A stretch of DNA of 64,000 nucleotides from Combretum micranthum (GCA_024138025.1 JAMXBD010000428.1:434001-498000); one strand, 5' to 3'. Counted from the stretch's first letter, positions 25,831-38,708 are shown. Made by a program: numbers and translations. Notes: a model not told the origin generated them from the letters alone.

Positions 25831-28310
25831 TGTGTTATTGAAATTATATATGATTTTGAAGTGTAATGAATGTGATTCATGTTAATGCATGAAATATGAG
25901 CTGTGTTGTTGTGTTAAAAATAATTAAATACCTTAGAATGATTAAATATTGGGTTTTTAAGTGCATTAGAATGCATGAAATATGATTAGAATAAGTTAAA
26001 TTATGCATGTATTTAAGCCTACACTTAGCATAAATTTTTAGTCATAAATAAAGCCCAACACCCATTTTTAATTAGCCAAAAACAAGCTCATTAATTAGCC
26101 AAAGCCAAGTCAATTAAAAGCCTTAATTTTGGTACCACTAAAGTCAAACATAAGGATAAGATCAACTTCTAAAAGTGCAAAATTCGTCCAAAATTTTCAG
26201 ACAACTCAGACACTCCTTCACAAGCCTTGAAACCCCATTTTTACATTCCTAAAAGCTCTCCCATTGCTATATATAGTTAGTCCCTTCATCTTCTACAAAT
26301 TAAATAATCAAAAGCTTGCAACAAGACTCCTAAACCAAGGCACAAGGTTCTTATGGTAAGTGTGTTTCTCTTGCTTTATGTACACTTGAAGTTATGCTTT
26401 TATTAGAATAGGGTTTATATGCTAAATTGTGATAGGATGATTTCTATACTTTGATGGTAGTTTATGTAGTGTTATGTTGCTAGAGGAGCTTGTTGTATGC
26501 ATTGTATATGAATTTGGAAGTGTTAGGATGGTTGTGCTAGGATGACAAAGTGTTGAGTAGTGTAATGAGCATGTAGAGTTGAGATATAATTTATGTTTGA
26601 TGTTGTAGTTGAGTGATTGATGGATTGAAGAGGAGTTAGTATTTGTTGAATGGTGTTAAGAACATATAACAAGCTTTGGGAAGCTTAGAATGAGTTTGGA
26701 GAACTTTTGAATGTGTAATTTTTACAAAGAAAATAGGGAAATTTGTGAAAATCACGTAACTTCGTTCCAGGGGTCTACGCCGTTAAGTAGGCTGCCAGCG
26801 TAGAAGCCTACACCACCAATGTACCAGTAATAGCTAGCGGCGTTTGGGGGTTCACAAGGCATGAACTATCTCGTAAAAGTTTGAAAATTGACAATTCAAG
26901 CTATGCCTTTCTACCTAAGCCGCTGGCGTACTGGCTTAGGTTGCCAGCTTTCTCCCCTGCAACTTGATTTTTCAAAACTCCTCTAAATGTTCTCTAAAGC
27001 TTGATATATGATCAATTGATTTGTTGATTATTGTATGATATGATATGATGTTTAAATGCTATGTAATGATTTTGTGATAATTTTTTTGAATTTCTTTGAT
27101 TGGTTATATTTGAAATTAGTTGAGTTATGCTTGAACTAAATGAGAATTTCAATAATTTCTTTGTACAGTGATAGATCCTCGCTCGGCTATCCCCATTAGT
27201 TCTCGAGCTAATTCAGGTACATAGTAACTTGCTTGACTCCTTGCTAGGATAGGCGTTCTTTAAAATTACTTTAAATTGAAAAAATTTAATAATTGCTTAA
27301 ATGAGTATCTTTTATACCATTGAATCTGGTTTGGAGAGCGATAACCTACTCATATTGGGGGCATGGTAGTTTTAGGCACTTAAACCACCCTATCATTTTC
27401 ATAAGTGGTTTCAATGGGTAATTGATAGGGTATTCAATATTGGTATAACACTTACTTATTCTTAAAAGGATGTAATATGATTTAATTCAATGTTTATGGG
27501 AACACTTGAATTAGGTGATATTATGGATTGAGTTAAGTAAAGTTGAGAAACGGCTGAGAACCCTAGATGAGATTACTTTTTCGTTTTGGATAAAATTATT
27601 TAGGAGATTTTAGTATCCGAGCTACTTATATCAATCCCTTGAGCGTCGTGATCGTTACTCAGGTTCCTCCAGAAATCCCTATTGTCCGGAGTTTAAATAC
27701 TCCAGTATTGTTTGGCTAATTAAATATTAACTAATAATCTAATGATGGTTACATTTGCATTTAGCTTAAGCATGTGTGTATCACTTCGCATTTGTATTCG
27801 TTACTTGTGTATTGGGCATTTGGCTCATATTATAACAATTTCAAGTGACGATCAAGATGAGTTTTACTCGAATATGGGATATGGTACCGACTTTGAGGAT
27901 TTCCTAGATGACCTGGAGGACTAGATATGACTATGGACCTTGATGGAATTCCTATTTTATAATAGATTAGTTACGGTATCTTTTGATAATTGTATTTGAT
28001 GTTATAGATTGAATTATCTTTTATGACTTTTGTATAAGGCTTGTAAGAAGCCTTTGTTTGTAATATCTAACTTAGCTATATGTATGTCTTGAACTTGTTT
28101 CTCTTGTAATATATGATGATGGTTATGTTGTGCTTTTATTAAAAGTTTTAAAAATCAATAATTTTCAAATTAGTTTATTTTGAGGATTTAGACAAACAAT
28201 TCTTTAAACGGTTCTTCTAGGATAATTTTACATATAATTATACAACTTATATATGGTTAGAAAACTGTTATCATCTGTTTTAATTATAAGGGTGATATCG
28301 GGTCCTTACA
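25831..28310 (+). mobile_element. Solo LTR of a Ty3/gypsy-type retrotransposon (2480 bp)
   Basis: The unit starts TGTGTTATTG and ends GGGTCCTTACA (TG...CA) and is flanked by ATAAA at 25826-25830 and 28311-28315, the usual 5-bp target duplication. A TATA box (TATATATAG, about 26270) is followed by a leader. There is no internal pol, so it is best read as a solo LTR left by recombination. A short acidic frame at about 27840-27920 (DFEDFLDDLED) is common in such LTRs and is not a gene. An alternative start at 25793 also follows an ATAAA. Confidence 0.65.
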
Positions 28311-28315
28311 ATAAA

Positions 28316-30480
28316 GTCATTAAATCTGGTGTGGTTGTCTCCATGGTAGCAAAGGGAAGATGAACAAATGAAAGAGGAATAGCACAAAAAAAAAAAAAAA
28401 AAATTGATCAGGTTTTGAATGTGTTCTAACTTCTCAAGAAATTTAAATAAATCTTTCACCGTGATATCAGAGAAGATGATTGCAGTTGTAGCCTTCAGAT
28501 GATGGTTTGTTTGGATGGCGAGAAAGTGCAGGATTGGGATTCTTTTAGGTTTTGTAGGTGAAAGTAAGGGGAAGGGAGTGAATAAGCATGAGTTTAATAA
28601 TTTTTATTTTTAACCAGAAATAGATGTTTGTAGCAGTAAATGTCCATTTTGAGAAGTTTAAGAAATCAGCATCAGGGATATAGATAGGAATGGATGGTTG
28701 TGGATTATTCATTTACTTAAAGGTTAATATCGAATTTGACCTGAACTTTTAAAAATTTAATTTTTTAACTTCATTGCTGATATGTATGTATTGACCAATG
28801 CGTGGTAATTTTTGTTATTATATTATTATGATCATCCATATTTTATAACTTCATAATTTTTATTATAATTTGCTTTATTTTTTCAAAATATCTTAAAGAT
28901 TCTATTTAAGCCCAAACCCTTTTAAGGCAACTCAAATTGCCCATAGATCCTTAAGTCTTTTCTTATATGATCTTTTTGCGCTCTAACTTTACATTATATA
29001 CATGGCTAAAGAATAAGAAGTTTTTGATGTGGGACTTTCGAAACAAAGTGATCACAATTATAGCAAGAAATCCATGAATTTTAATCAATTAAACCCACGC
29101 TTTATCGTCATCTCGACTTCATTCGAAGACGATAATTTATATTATGTGGGTATTATCTTCCACGACATCACTTTGCTTCATTGTTAACATTGTATTAAAT
29201 GAAAATTTCTTCTTTTTTTTTTTTTTTTTTTTTAACGATCTTGAACTATGATGACACTTTTCTAGTAGCTATTGTTGTTTCTCGTGTTATCAGACCCAAT
29301 GCGGACTCATATAATTTGTAGAAATTCAAGCTTTATCAAACTCACTCGGTATAATATTCGATATTATAATACAAAGCTTCCGTCTTTCTCTATTTGTTTT
29401 TGTTTTTCTTATTTTACGATATAGAGAATTTTTTATTTTGGTTTGATTTTGATTTTTCACGTCATGGTTTGATGTTTTGTTTTATGTTTTTTAACGTTGT
29501 CATTCCGTTCCCACACTCTGTTTCGGGAATAAAAGCGGAGCAAAAGGCATCCGAAATTCATGCAAAACACTTTTTGGCTATGAAAAATGATGATGGCAAA
29601 GACCAAGTTGATCTTACACGTAGTCAGATTCTCAAGACAATGGTGGTGGTGAAGAAGAGGAACGCTTCAACCATGGCATTTCTTTCCCTGACGTTTCCCA
29701 CTATTTTCATCTTTCTATATATATATATATATATATATTGAGAGAAGAAACCTTCTATATATTGAGAGAGATAGAGTTTTTACTTGTCCTACATCTCCAA
29801 AGTGTTGAAATAAATCCTTCTATATATTATCTAGTCCAAAAGTTTAGCTTGAAAAAATTGAAATGGTGAGAGGCTTAAGATATGAAAGGGTTTGGGTGGC
29901 CTTTGATGAGGCCCAATATGTGTTGGTTTTATAAATTAAAATAAATTATACAATTATAAGAAAAATAACGCTAATAATAATTGTAATTATGATAAAATTA
30001 ATGTTCCTATTGGAAAGGAAAAATAAGATAAAAAAATAAATAAAAATTACCACGTCAAATGATACGTATTACATCGTGATTGGTTCATATGTTCACACCA
30101 GTAATCTCAAGTACTGAAATTGAACTTTTAAAAGTTTAGGTACTTAATTTACTTAATTGAATTTTTGGGCAAAGTTCAATTACCAAATTTGACATTAACC
30201 CCTTACTTGATTGCTTATTTATTAATTTTTAATAAATAAAATATTAGAATACAAATTAGTTTATATCAAATAGTTTTAATATTAGATATATGATTTCAAC
30301 TATAATGTATATATATATATATATATTAATTAGTTTGAATATGTTTCAAATATATTATTGATATAATGAACTAATAGAATTAATTCATTATGAATTTAAT
30401 TGTATAATTTAGATTTATTTATCTTTTATAACAAAAATATAATTTATATTTTTATTTTTTATTGATCCCAGTTCGACCCT
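28316..30480. other. Noncoding AT-rich stretch between the solo LTR and second pararetrovirus segment
   Basis: No recognisable gene. Poly(A/T) tracts lie at about 28386-28402 and 29213-29233, and TA repeats at about 29717-29738 and 30307-30326. A frame at 29394-29741 contains a moderately complex segment (about 29520-29690), but it matches no family I know and lacks plausible splice context. Confidence 0.5.
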
Positions 30481-30539
30481 TGGTTGGACTCGGTTCAACC
30501 ATTTGACCCTTGACCCCCTGGCACATCTGAGTCAAACCC

Positions 30540-31345
30540 TGGTCTGATTCTAACAACATTGATAAAACATGGGCACATGCCAAAGCTCATATTGAAAACT
30601 TCATCAATCCTTAGTGGAAAGGATGTTATTCTGTTGAGGAAGTTAAAGAATTCCTTGAGACTACTCTTCAACATAGTGACTTTAGGGTAGAACCATGTTT
30701 GATACTTGAGTTGGGACTCAAAGATACAAAGGAAAAATAAACTTTTAAGAAAAAGAATATTATAGAATGAAAGACTCACGGACAATTGAATCGTAGGCAT
30801 TGCATACAAAATGAGATAGACAAAGAAGATGCATATGAAAAAGCTTGGTCTTATATTTTCTTTAATAGAATTAAATATATTGAAAAAATTCCATTTAAAG
30901 CTAGACAAAAGATAAATTTCTTTGCGGTACAGAATTTCTGGAGACCATTCATCTTGCAATAAGACTATGCAAAAGATAATATAGATAGTAATTATAATAT
31001 CACTACAAACTTTTATAAGAATAAAAAGGAGACAAAGAATTATACATATATAAATTTAATATTAATCTTGACCACTTTAAGTCAATAATTATCCAAGGAC
31101 ATAGATATATTGAACAAACTTTGATGGGTTATGTATTGATAAAAAATGTCATTGGAACGCCCAAACAATATAGAAAAACAGAGTGTATGACTGCAATAAA
31201 AGAAGTTGTAAATAATCTTGTTTCTATAAGTGACACAAACAATAGAGGATATAGCTTAAAAATCACTATGGCCATTAGATCAATTCCTCCAGAATGGTTC
31301 AAATATGATATGGGGCTTACGGTTCATAAAATTATCATGGAAGCT
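30540..31345 (+). pseudogene. Pararetrovirus downstream ORF remnant
   Basis: Plus-strand frames show EDAYEKAWSYIFFNRIKYIE (about 30820-30880), KINFFAVQNFWRPFIL, and then a 75-codon segment ending PPEWFKYDMGLTVHKIIMEA just before 31348. Base composition and style match the pararetrovirus remnant at 20.2-23.4 kb, and a pararetrovirus-like promoter follows. It therefore probably belongs to the same insertion, displaced by later elements. Several stops are present; no specific domain was recognised. Confidence 0.5.
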
Positions 31346-31639
31346 TAATGCAATCCTAAATATCCAAAATAGATAAAAAAAAAAAAAAGGAGTGTAATAT
31401 CTCTAAAGACATCCAAGTTCAAAAATGGATTGCCTATGAATAGCACATTCAATTGACCAACCATAGGATTGTTTTCTAATTTTCCAAAGTAAGATATACA
31501 GTATCTTTTTTTCTAGCTGCATAATAATGTGGCCAACAATTGACACAAAATACCCTAAACTGTTAGAAATTTATGAAAAAGAAGAAGCCATGAATACAGA
31601 AGAGATAAGAATGGATTACTAGTTGATAATAACAAGACA

Positions 31640-32030
31640 AGATAAGCATAAGTCCAAAACAGTAAAAGGTGGCTCAAAAAGACAAGGCAAGACAAGACAA
31701 GACAAACAAAGACAACCAAGTCACAAGAGAAAACAAAAGAAAATTTCTAGAAAGACTCTCAATTAAAAAACTCAAGCAGGGCATGCTCGATCCTTCAGAA
31801 TTCTATAAATAGAGGCCTCGGACACCACTGAAAAACACACAGGAGTTTAGAGAAAAAGCACGATTACTCTAAAGCATCCTCCATATAGCATCCCTTCTAA
31901 TATCGTCGTAGATAATACTGCCTTAGACCACAAACATTACAGATAGCCTCTGGCCTTTGTATTATCCTTGTATCCATATCTTTATATCTCTGCCTCCATT
32001 GCAACTACCATTTGTGGATCAATAAAACTT
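31640..32030 (+). promoter_or_regulatory. Pararetrovirus-type promoter and poly(A) region
   Basis: A noncoding block holds AAGACAAGACAAG-type direct repeats (about 31665-31712), the TATA box CTATAAATAG at 31803-31812 and AATAAA at 32021-32026. A TATA box with a poly(A) signal about 200 bp downstream is the layout of a caulimovirid pregenomic RNA promoter with terminal redundancy. No tRNA-Met primer site was found nearby. Present activity is unknown. Confidence 0.6.
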
Positions 32031-32971
32031 TTGTTATCATTGTAAGTCTTCTCTTAAGTTCTTTTTATATCTTTGTCTTATCTTTGTTGGGAACTCAGCA
32101 AAAAGTTACTTTGTCTAAAATGACTATGTTTTGTTAATACCATTATATTATCTTTTCCTTGTGATCTTACCTTTCTTTTACTCTTACCTAGTTTCCGATT
32201 CTCTCCCCTTTATCTATAAGTTTAAATAGAAAATTGATGTGTTGCATGGTTTAAAAAAGAGAATAAAATTATATAAAAATGGGGTAAATAAAGAATCAAT
32301 ATTTCAAATGGTTTAAAAATTTGTAAGTGGATGACAAGTAAACACAAAAAAAAAAGAAAGAAAAGAAAAGAAAATTTTAATTTCTTATTTACATTATTTT
32401 ATATAATTTTGGTTCTTTTTTTAAATACTTAAAACTTTAATTTCCTATTTGCACAATTTCATATAATATTAATCATTTTTTAATTACTTAAAATATTAGT
32501 ATTATATGTGAATTTATCTACAAAAGTTAATTATAATCCACTTATATCCCTTCAACTAAAAGAAGGGAGTTGTTTCTCTTAAGATATAGCTTTTCTCTCT
32601 TTAGGAGAGTCTTTCACCTAAAGGGTGTCCTTTTGTTCTGTTCATGAGCTGGATAAAGTTGATGAGTTTGATCTGGAAGTATCCTTTTCTGACCCTTGGT
32701 TTTAGTTTGTCTTTTCACAACATATCTATCTGCCACAATCTCTTTTGCTTTTAATATTATTGTTTCTTCTGTTTATTTTGTCCTTTTCTATGCTTTTAGT
32801 ACAGCTTTCCTTTTGAATTTTCTTTGTTCTTTTCTCTTTTGATCCCTCTTCCCTATACTGCTTCCCAATTCTTTCTTCCTGTCTGGCTTCCTGTTTTCCT
32901 TCTCTGTCTTTTCTTCCTCCCTTTTGATCTTTGCTCTTTGTTTTGCATTTCCTCTGTTCTATCCCAAGTCA

Positions 32972-33669
32972 ATGGATGAATCATTTAATCATTCTTCCCA
33001 TGATAATCCAGTGGATGATGAAGTTCTTCTTGAGGACTCATCTGAGGAGAACCAACAAGAACACAAGTTAGTAAAGGAAGTGTTGGCAGTTGTAAAAATC
33101 ATTGCGGATAAAACTCTTAATAGGAATGCTGTCATTAATATCCTTAAAAACACATGGAAAGGATATGGAGTGAAAGCTATCAACCACATTAAAGCTAACC
33201 TATTTCTCATAAGCCTCAAATCTCAAGCTCATTTTTCTAATCTGCTGGAGGAGAGTCCTTGGTCGGTTATGGGACATTGTTTGGTTGTGGACGAATGGCA
33301 TGAAAACCTGCGAATAGAAGAAGTTCCTTTGAATTTGATGGTTGGATGGATCCAAATCCATGGTCTGCGCTTAAATCATATGACTACATCTAGAGCTAAG
33401 ATGATCGGGATGAAAATAGGGGAGGTGATGGAAGTTGAACCAATAACTTCAGGTAGAGGTGACCGTAGAGCTTTTTTGAGAATTAGAGTAAGATTTCAGT
33501 GGATATACCACTAAAAGCAAGTATTTGGATGAACAATGGGAAAGGAGAAAAATATAGAGTGTTCTTGAAATATGAAAGACTTAATGACTGGTGTTTTAAT
33601 TGTGGAAGGCTAGGACACCAGAATAAGACCTGTGAGTTTGGGAATAATAGAAAATGGCTTCGGCACTGA
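32972..33669 (+). pseudogene. LINE ORF1 (DUF4283 nucleic-acid-binding protein), frameshifted
   Basis: An ATG at 32972 starts MDESFNHSSHDNPVDDEVLL. The DUF4283 core follows, with NRNAVINILKNTWKG, PWSVMGHCLVVDEW and VPLNLMVGWIQIHGL. A frameshift near 33488 moves the frame to the CCHC knuckle CFNCGRLGHQNKTC (about 33595-33636), and a stop follows at about 33667. ORF1 proteins of this class coat the LINE RNA. Coding-like, Pro/Ser-rich sequence continues weakly to about 34480. Confidence 0.8.
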
Positions 33670-34505
33670 GCTAAGAGCAAAAAGCACAAAAACATGGAGA
33701 AATGAAGATCAGAAGGATAAGGGGTTGGAATAGGGCATAGAGAATGTTAACCCTAATTGTAAGAAAAGTAATGCCTGCTCCTCTAAGTTTAACCTCTACC
33801 ACTCTCACCCTCCTCTAACCTTGCCTTTGAATCTGATAGATCCAAGCCTACTGCTGACCTTTCAAACCATCTCCTAAACTCCCATGGCTCACAATCCATA
33901 ACCCCAAAAACCACCCACCCATCAATCTCTTCCAAACTACTGAAATCTCCCACCTCTCTTTCCCTGTTATTGCCTCCGTCCGTTTTCCCCCCTCTAAAAC
34001 ATCCCCTAGCTTTCCTTATTCCCTTACGAAACAAGACGTGATATGTGATCTGGAAATCAATATATCATCGCAAGTGGAACCTCAGCCCATCCCATCTACT
34101 GTAGCTTCCTCCCCTAAAGCATCTGAACCCCTTTGTGACCTGTCTATGGATTCGAACATTTATCACTAAAAAGGGTAGGAGAGGAGATGGAGGTGAATGA
34201 CCTTAAAAAACCAAAGAAGGAGACCTCGAGTGAATGGGATGACAAGGTGGGGTTGATGCTCCTCAAGGCTTTGGATGGGGATATTATGGAAAATCGTCAA
34301 GTGAGATAAAAAAACAGAGGAAGTACTCTAAAGGAAAGAGCAGTATGTTAAAAGATCAGAACATGAAAAGGAGAGGTATTACAAGGGAACTTCGGAAGGA
34401 AATCAAAATTACTGTTGTGTTGAGATTAATGAATGGTTTGATGTCCTGATTGAAACTAGAGATTCTTTAGGCGGCAGTGGCTGGCCTTCAACAGCCACAG
34501 GGGCC

Positions 34506-37500
34506 ATGAGCTTTCTCTGTTGGAACTGTCAAGGGATTGGGCCTCCTGAGACAGTTCGTAGCCTAAAAGGTCTTGTTTGTAAATACAATCCTAGCGTGGT
34601 TTTCCTTATGGAAACAAAAAGTAAAGAAACCTTTTTGGAAAGGTTGAGGAGTAAACTCCGTTTTGGTGGCAGTTTCTATGTCAATCGTAGAGGGCTTGCT
34701 GGTGGGCTTGCCTTGTGGTGGAATAATAGTTTGAAGGTGGAGATTGTTAAGCATTCGGACTTCCTTATAGACTCTGAAATCTACTGGGAAGATGGTAATA
34801 GAATTGGCTATGTGACTTCGATCCACTCTGCAACTGATTATCCTTAAAAGAAAATCCTCTGGAACCTCCTAAATAATACAGCAAAAAGTCGTGATGTGTG
34901 GATGTGTATTGGTGATTTCAATGCCATTCTGTATGAACATGAGAAGGAAGGGGAAGAAGTGCAGATAGAAGAACAATGTCGGGTTTTAGGGAGTTCATTG
35001 AAGAATAGCCCTTCAGGACTTGGGGTTTATTGGACCAAATTTTACTTGGAGTAACAAAAGGAAAGGAGCTGAACTACTTAGGGAAAGACTTGATAGAGGG
35101 TTGGCTACCTTTGGATGGATTGAGAATTTTCCTAGATGTAGCATTGAACATATTCCATCGAGTGCATCTGATCATGCTATGCTGTTAGTATGCCTTTTCA
35201 AGGAAGGAGGGAAGAGAACTAGAACCTTCAGGTTTGAGAATATGTGGTTATCCTCGAGTGAATGTAAGAGGGTGATAGAAAACTCATGGAGGAATGAAAC
35301 TAGAAGAGATATTTGGCAATCCCTGCTACAGAATCTTAGCTTGTGCAAGGAAAATCTAATCGGATGGAGTACGAAAAGTTTTCAAAACAACAGGATACAG
35401 ATTGATAAAGTTTTACAAAGATTGGCCAGCATTCAGGACGATCCAAAGGGATTAGACATGGAAGAGGAAGAAATGCTATTCAGAGAGCTAAATTGCCTAT
35501 GGGAAAGGGAAGAGAATTTTGGCATCAGAGAGCAAGGGTTAAATGGCTGAACTGTAGGGACCGGAATACCTCTTTTTTCCACCAATCTACGTTGATTAGA
35601 AGGAACAAAAATAGAGTGTGGAGATTGAAGGATAAAGATGGGAAATGGTTAGAGGACGAAGAGGCAATAGCACAAGAATTCACGAACCACTTTAGCAATT
35701 TATATCCTCTGAAGGAGGTGGGAATGATAGGAGCTGTCTGAATTGGGTAAAAAGGAAGGTGAATGATGATATGAATAGGGCACTATGTAGAGAAGTGGAT
35801 GAGGAGGAAATCAAAATTGCTGTTTTGCAAATGGGAGGTTTAAAGGCTCAGGACCAAACGGCTTCTAGGGAATTTTCTACCAAAGCTTTTGGACTATCAT
35901 TGGGAAATCGATTAATGATGTGGTCAAAGACTTTTTTGTCTCAGGTACTTTTCCCCCTAATCTCAACAATACTAATTTGGTTCTTATTCCTAAAATCCAT
36001 AACCCCATAATGTATCTCACTTCAGACCTATAAGTCTTTACAATTTTGTCTACAAAATCATTTAAAAAATTTTGGTGAATAGATTGAAACCTTTCTTAGG
36101 AAACCTTATCTCTGAAAATTAAAGTGCTTTTATCTCTGGAAGAATGATCCATGATAACATTATCATAGCTCATGAAGCATTCCATTTCCTAAAAAATAAA
36201 AAGAAAGGAAAAAAAAAGGTTTTTGTGCTCTAAAAATTGACATGAACAAAGCATACGATAGAATTGAATGGAGTTTCCTTAGAAAAGTGCTTGTTGAATA
36301 TGGTTTTGAGGGGAAATGGACTAATTGGGTTATGAATTGTGTTACAACAGTACATTTCAATGTGTTGTTACATGGCAAAAAAGTGACACGGTTTAAGCCA
36401 AGCAGAGGATTACGACAAGGAGATCCTTATCACCATACTTGTTTATATTGGTGGCAGATGTTCTATCTCAGGGGATTGAAGAGAGCAGAAGAAATGGAAG
36501 GCTATCTAGCCTACATATGAAAAATACTTGCCCTATTCTATCTCACCTTTTCTTTGCAGATGATTCCCTCTTTTTCATGGAAGTAAGGATGGAGGAAGTA
36601 AGAAAATTGGTTGGGATCCTAGACAAGTACTATAAAGCTTCAGGACAGAAAGTGAATGTTGAAAAGTCTAGCATCTTCTTTAGTAGCAATATCGATCCCC
36701 ATGTGAAACAGAACATCGAAAGCTGATTGGGGATGGTAACTACTGAAAATCCTGGTTTATACCTAGATTGCCTATGCTGTGGGGATGTTCTAAATATGAA
36801 GCTCTGGGATTTGTTAAGGAGAAGATAGTTAGGAAACTCAATGGGTGGAAGAAAAACATTCTCTCTGAAGCTGGTAGAGAGATTCTGATTAAATCAGTGA
36901 TAGCAACTATTCCTATGTATTCTATGGCTTGTTTCTTACCCGAAAAGTGGTGTAAAGAAGTGAACAGCATCATTGCCAAATTTTTCTAGGGTCAAAGGAA
37001 GGAGGAACATAGAATACATTGGAAAAGTTGGAATATGCTTTCGAAGGCTAAAGAAGAAGGAGGTTTGGGATTTAAGGACCTACATCTGTTCAATCTTGCT
37101 TTACTAACTAGATTAGCATGGAGAGTTGAATAGGGTAAATTGAACTTTGGGTTAGATTCCTCAAAGGAATATACTTTCCCAACAAAGAGTTTCGAGATGC
37201 TTCAAGAGGAGGAAAACCATCTTGGGCCTGGAACAGTATATTAAAGGGGAGAGATCAAGTGTTTAGAGAAGGAATCTGACAAATAGGCTCAGGGGAAAGA
37301 ATAAGAGTATTCAAGGATAGATGGGTTCCTCTAATCCCAAGAGCTACCCCTAGCTATAATGGGAATGGAATTACAGATGATATCTTGGTTAAAGACCTTA
37401 TAAATGTGGGAACAAACACATGGAATGCAAGGAAAATTAGACAGTTGCTACCAAATAAAGAAGTGAATAGGGTTTGGAATATACCTCTGAACAGGTCACA

Positions 37501-38559
37501 CAAAGCTAATTCCATTGTATGGTCGCATACACGAGATGGAGTCTGCTCAGTCAAGTCAGCTTATCACCACCTAAAATCAAAACAAAAATCTTCCTCATCA
37601 GATCTGGCTTCCTCATCAAAAAATCCCAGTGGAAAAAAATCTGGAATATCAAAACCCTTCCAAAAATCCATCATTTCCTATGGCGAATCGGATCTAACAC
37701 GCTTCCAACATCAAAGAATTTGTTCAAAAGAAGAGCCATACTTGATCCACTATGCTCGATATGTGGAGAGATTGAATCGATCGAACATGTGCTCTTGTTA
37801 TGTGAATGGACTCAACCAATATGGTTTGAGTGTCTTGGAATCTAAGTTGACAAGCAACAAATTGGATCCACCTTCGAATGGCTTCTCCAAGTATCATCCG
37901 AGAGGGGTAAAGCAAACGAGAATCCGAGGCTAAGATTAGCACTGTCGCATGGTGTATTTGGAAATCAAGATGTAAAGCAGTGTTTGAAGGGGAAAAAATC
38001 GATTTGGCCAAAGTGATGGCACAAACCTGATCCATGTTGTGTGCAGTGGATAATCTCTCAACAAACCTTAATAAACCCAGTATCGAACAGGAGGAGGAAT
38101 ATAAAGTGTGGAGAAAGCCCAGACGGGGAGAGTAAAGTTAAATGTGGATGGGTCGTGGAGATCAGAAAGTGAATAAGCCGACGTTGGGGTTGTGGCACGT
38201 GATTCCGAAGGAAAGGTGGTGGGAGGATGCACGATGTCTGCTATGGACTAAATGTGGAGGAAGTAGAATGCAGAGCAGTCCTCTTGGGCCTAGATCTGGC
38301 TTTTGATATGGGCTAGACAAACTTCATTCTGGAATCGGACTGCTTGCCTATTGTTCAGGCCTATCTCGGTCTTAAGAGAAATTCTCATTGGGCCTCCAAA
38401 CCTTTATTAGAAAATATTAAGAGGTCCTTAGAGTGCTTCTCTGATAGTCCGACTATCGCTTTTGTATCTAGAAAGGCAAATTTGATAGCTGATCAGGTTG
38501 CTGCTATGACTAGGAAAGAGATGTGTCCTATAGATTGGTGGCATAACCCTCTTTCCTAA
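34506..38559 (+). pseudogene. LINE ORF2 (endonuclease, RT, zf-RVT, RNase H), multiply broken
   Basis: The domains appear in order. An AP-like endonuclease begins MSFLCWNCQGIG (34506), with LMETKS and later IGDFNAIL (about 34908) and SASDHAMLL (about 35164). RT is marked by KAYDRIEWSF (about 36247), SRGLRQGDP (about 36401) and FADDSLFF (about 36553). The zf-RVT segment includes IHHFLWRIGSNTLPT (about 37668) and CSICGEIESIEHVLLLCEW (about 37758). The RNase H tail has LNVDGSWRSESE (about 38139), LESDC and RKANLIADQ (about 38470). Breaks include a stop at 34845, a stop and frame change near 35010, and several shifts through RT. The catalytic motifs are still readable, so decay is moderate. Confidence 0.85.
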
Positions 38560-38708
38560 CTCCTTAAGCTAATCCTTTTAGATATTAATTTATGTATGAC
38601 GGGTATTAAGTATTAACCCTCCTGAAGGTGTATTTGACAATGGATAATTATATCTATGAATGGTTGTTATGTTCCAAAAAAAAAAAAAAAAATCTACAAA
38701 AGTTAATT

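Larger units (their letters stand above)
32533..38691 (+). mobile_element. Full-length L1-type LINE (6.16 kb) with 17-bp TSD
   Basis: The element is bounded by the direct repeat ATCTACAAAAGTTAATT at 32516-32532 and 38692-38708 and ends in a poly(A) tail (38676-38691), the hallmark of target-primed reverse transcription. It contains a 5' region of about 440 bp, ORF1 (DUF4283 plus CCHC), and ORF2 (endonuclease, RT, zf-RVT, RNase H). The identical TSD copies indicate a fairly recent insertion, yet both ORFs have stops and frameshifts. The element therefore either decayed quickly or was copied from an already defective template. Confidence 0.9.

Noticed and set aside
27742..27924. 60-codon acidic ORF as a small gene
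   Set aside because: It lies within the solo LTR. The acidic DFEDFLDDLED tail is a common low-complexity feature of such LTRs.
29394..29741. 115-codon ORF with a complex middle segment
   Set aside because: No recognised family, no matching exons nearby, and the ends run into T-rich and TA-repeat sequence.
23560..30545. One large DNA element with TGTTAGA-type ends (TGTTAGAGGTCAG at 23563 and reverse-complement TGTTAGAATCAG near 30545)
   Set aside because: Only seven terminal bases agree clearly, the flanks do not duplicate, and the interior is better explained by separate LTR-type insertions.
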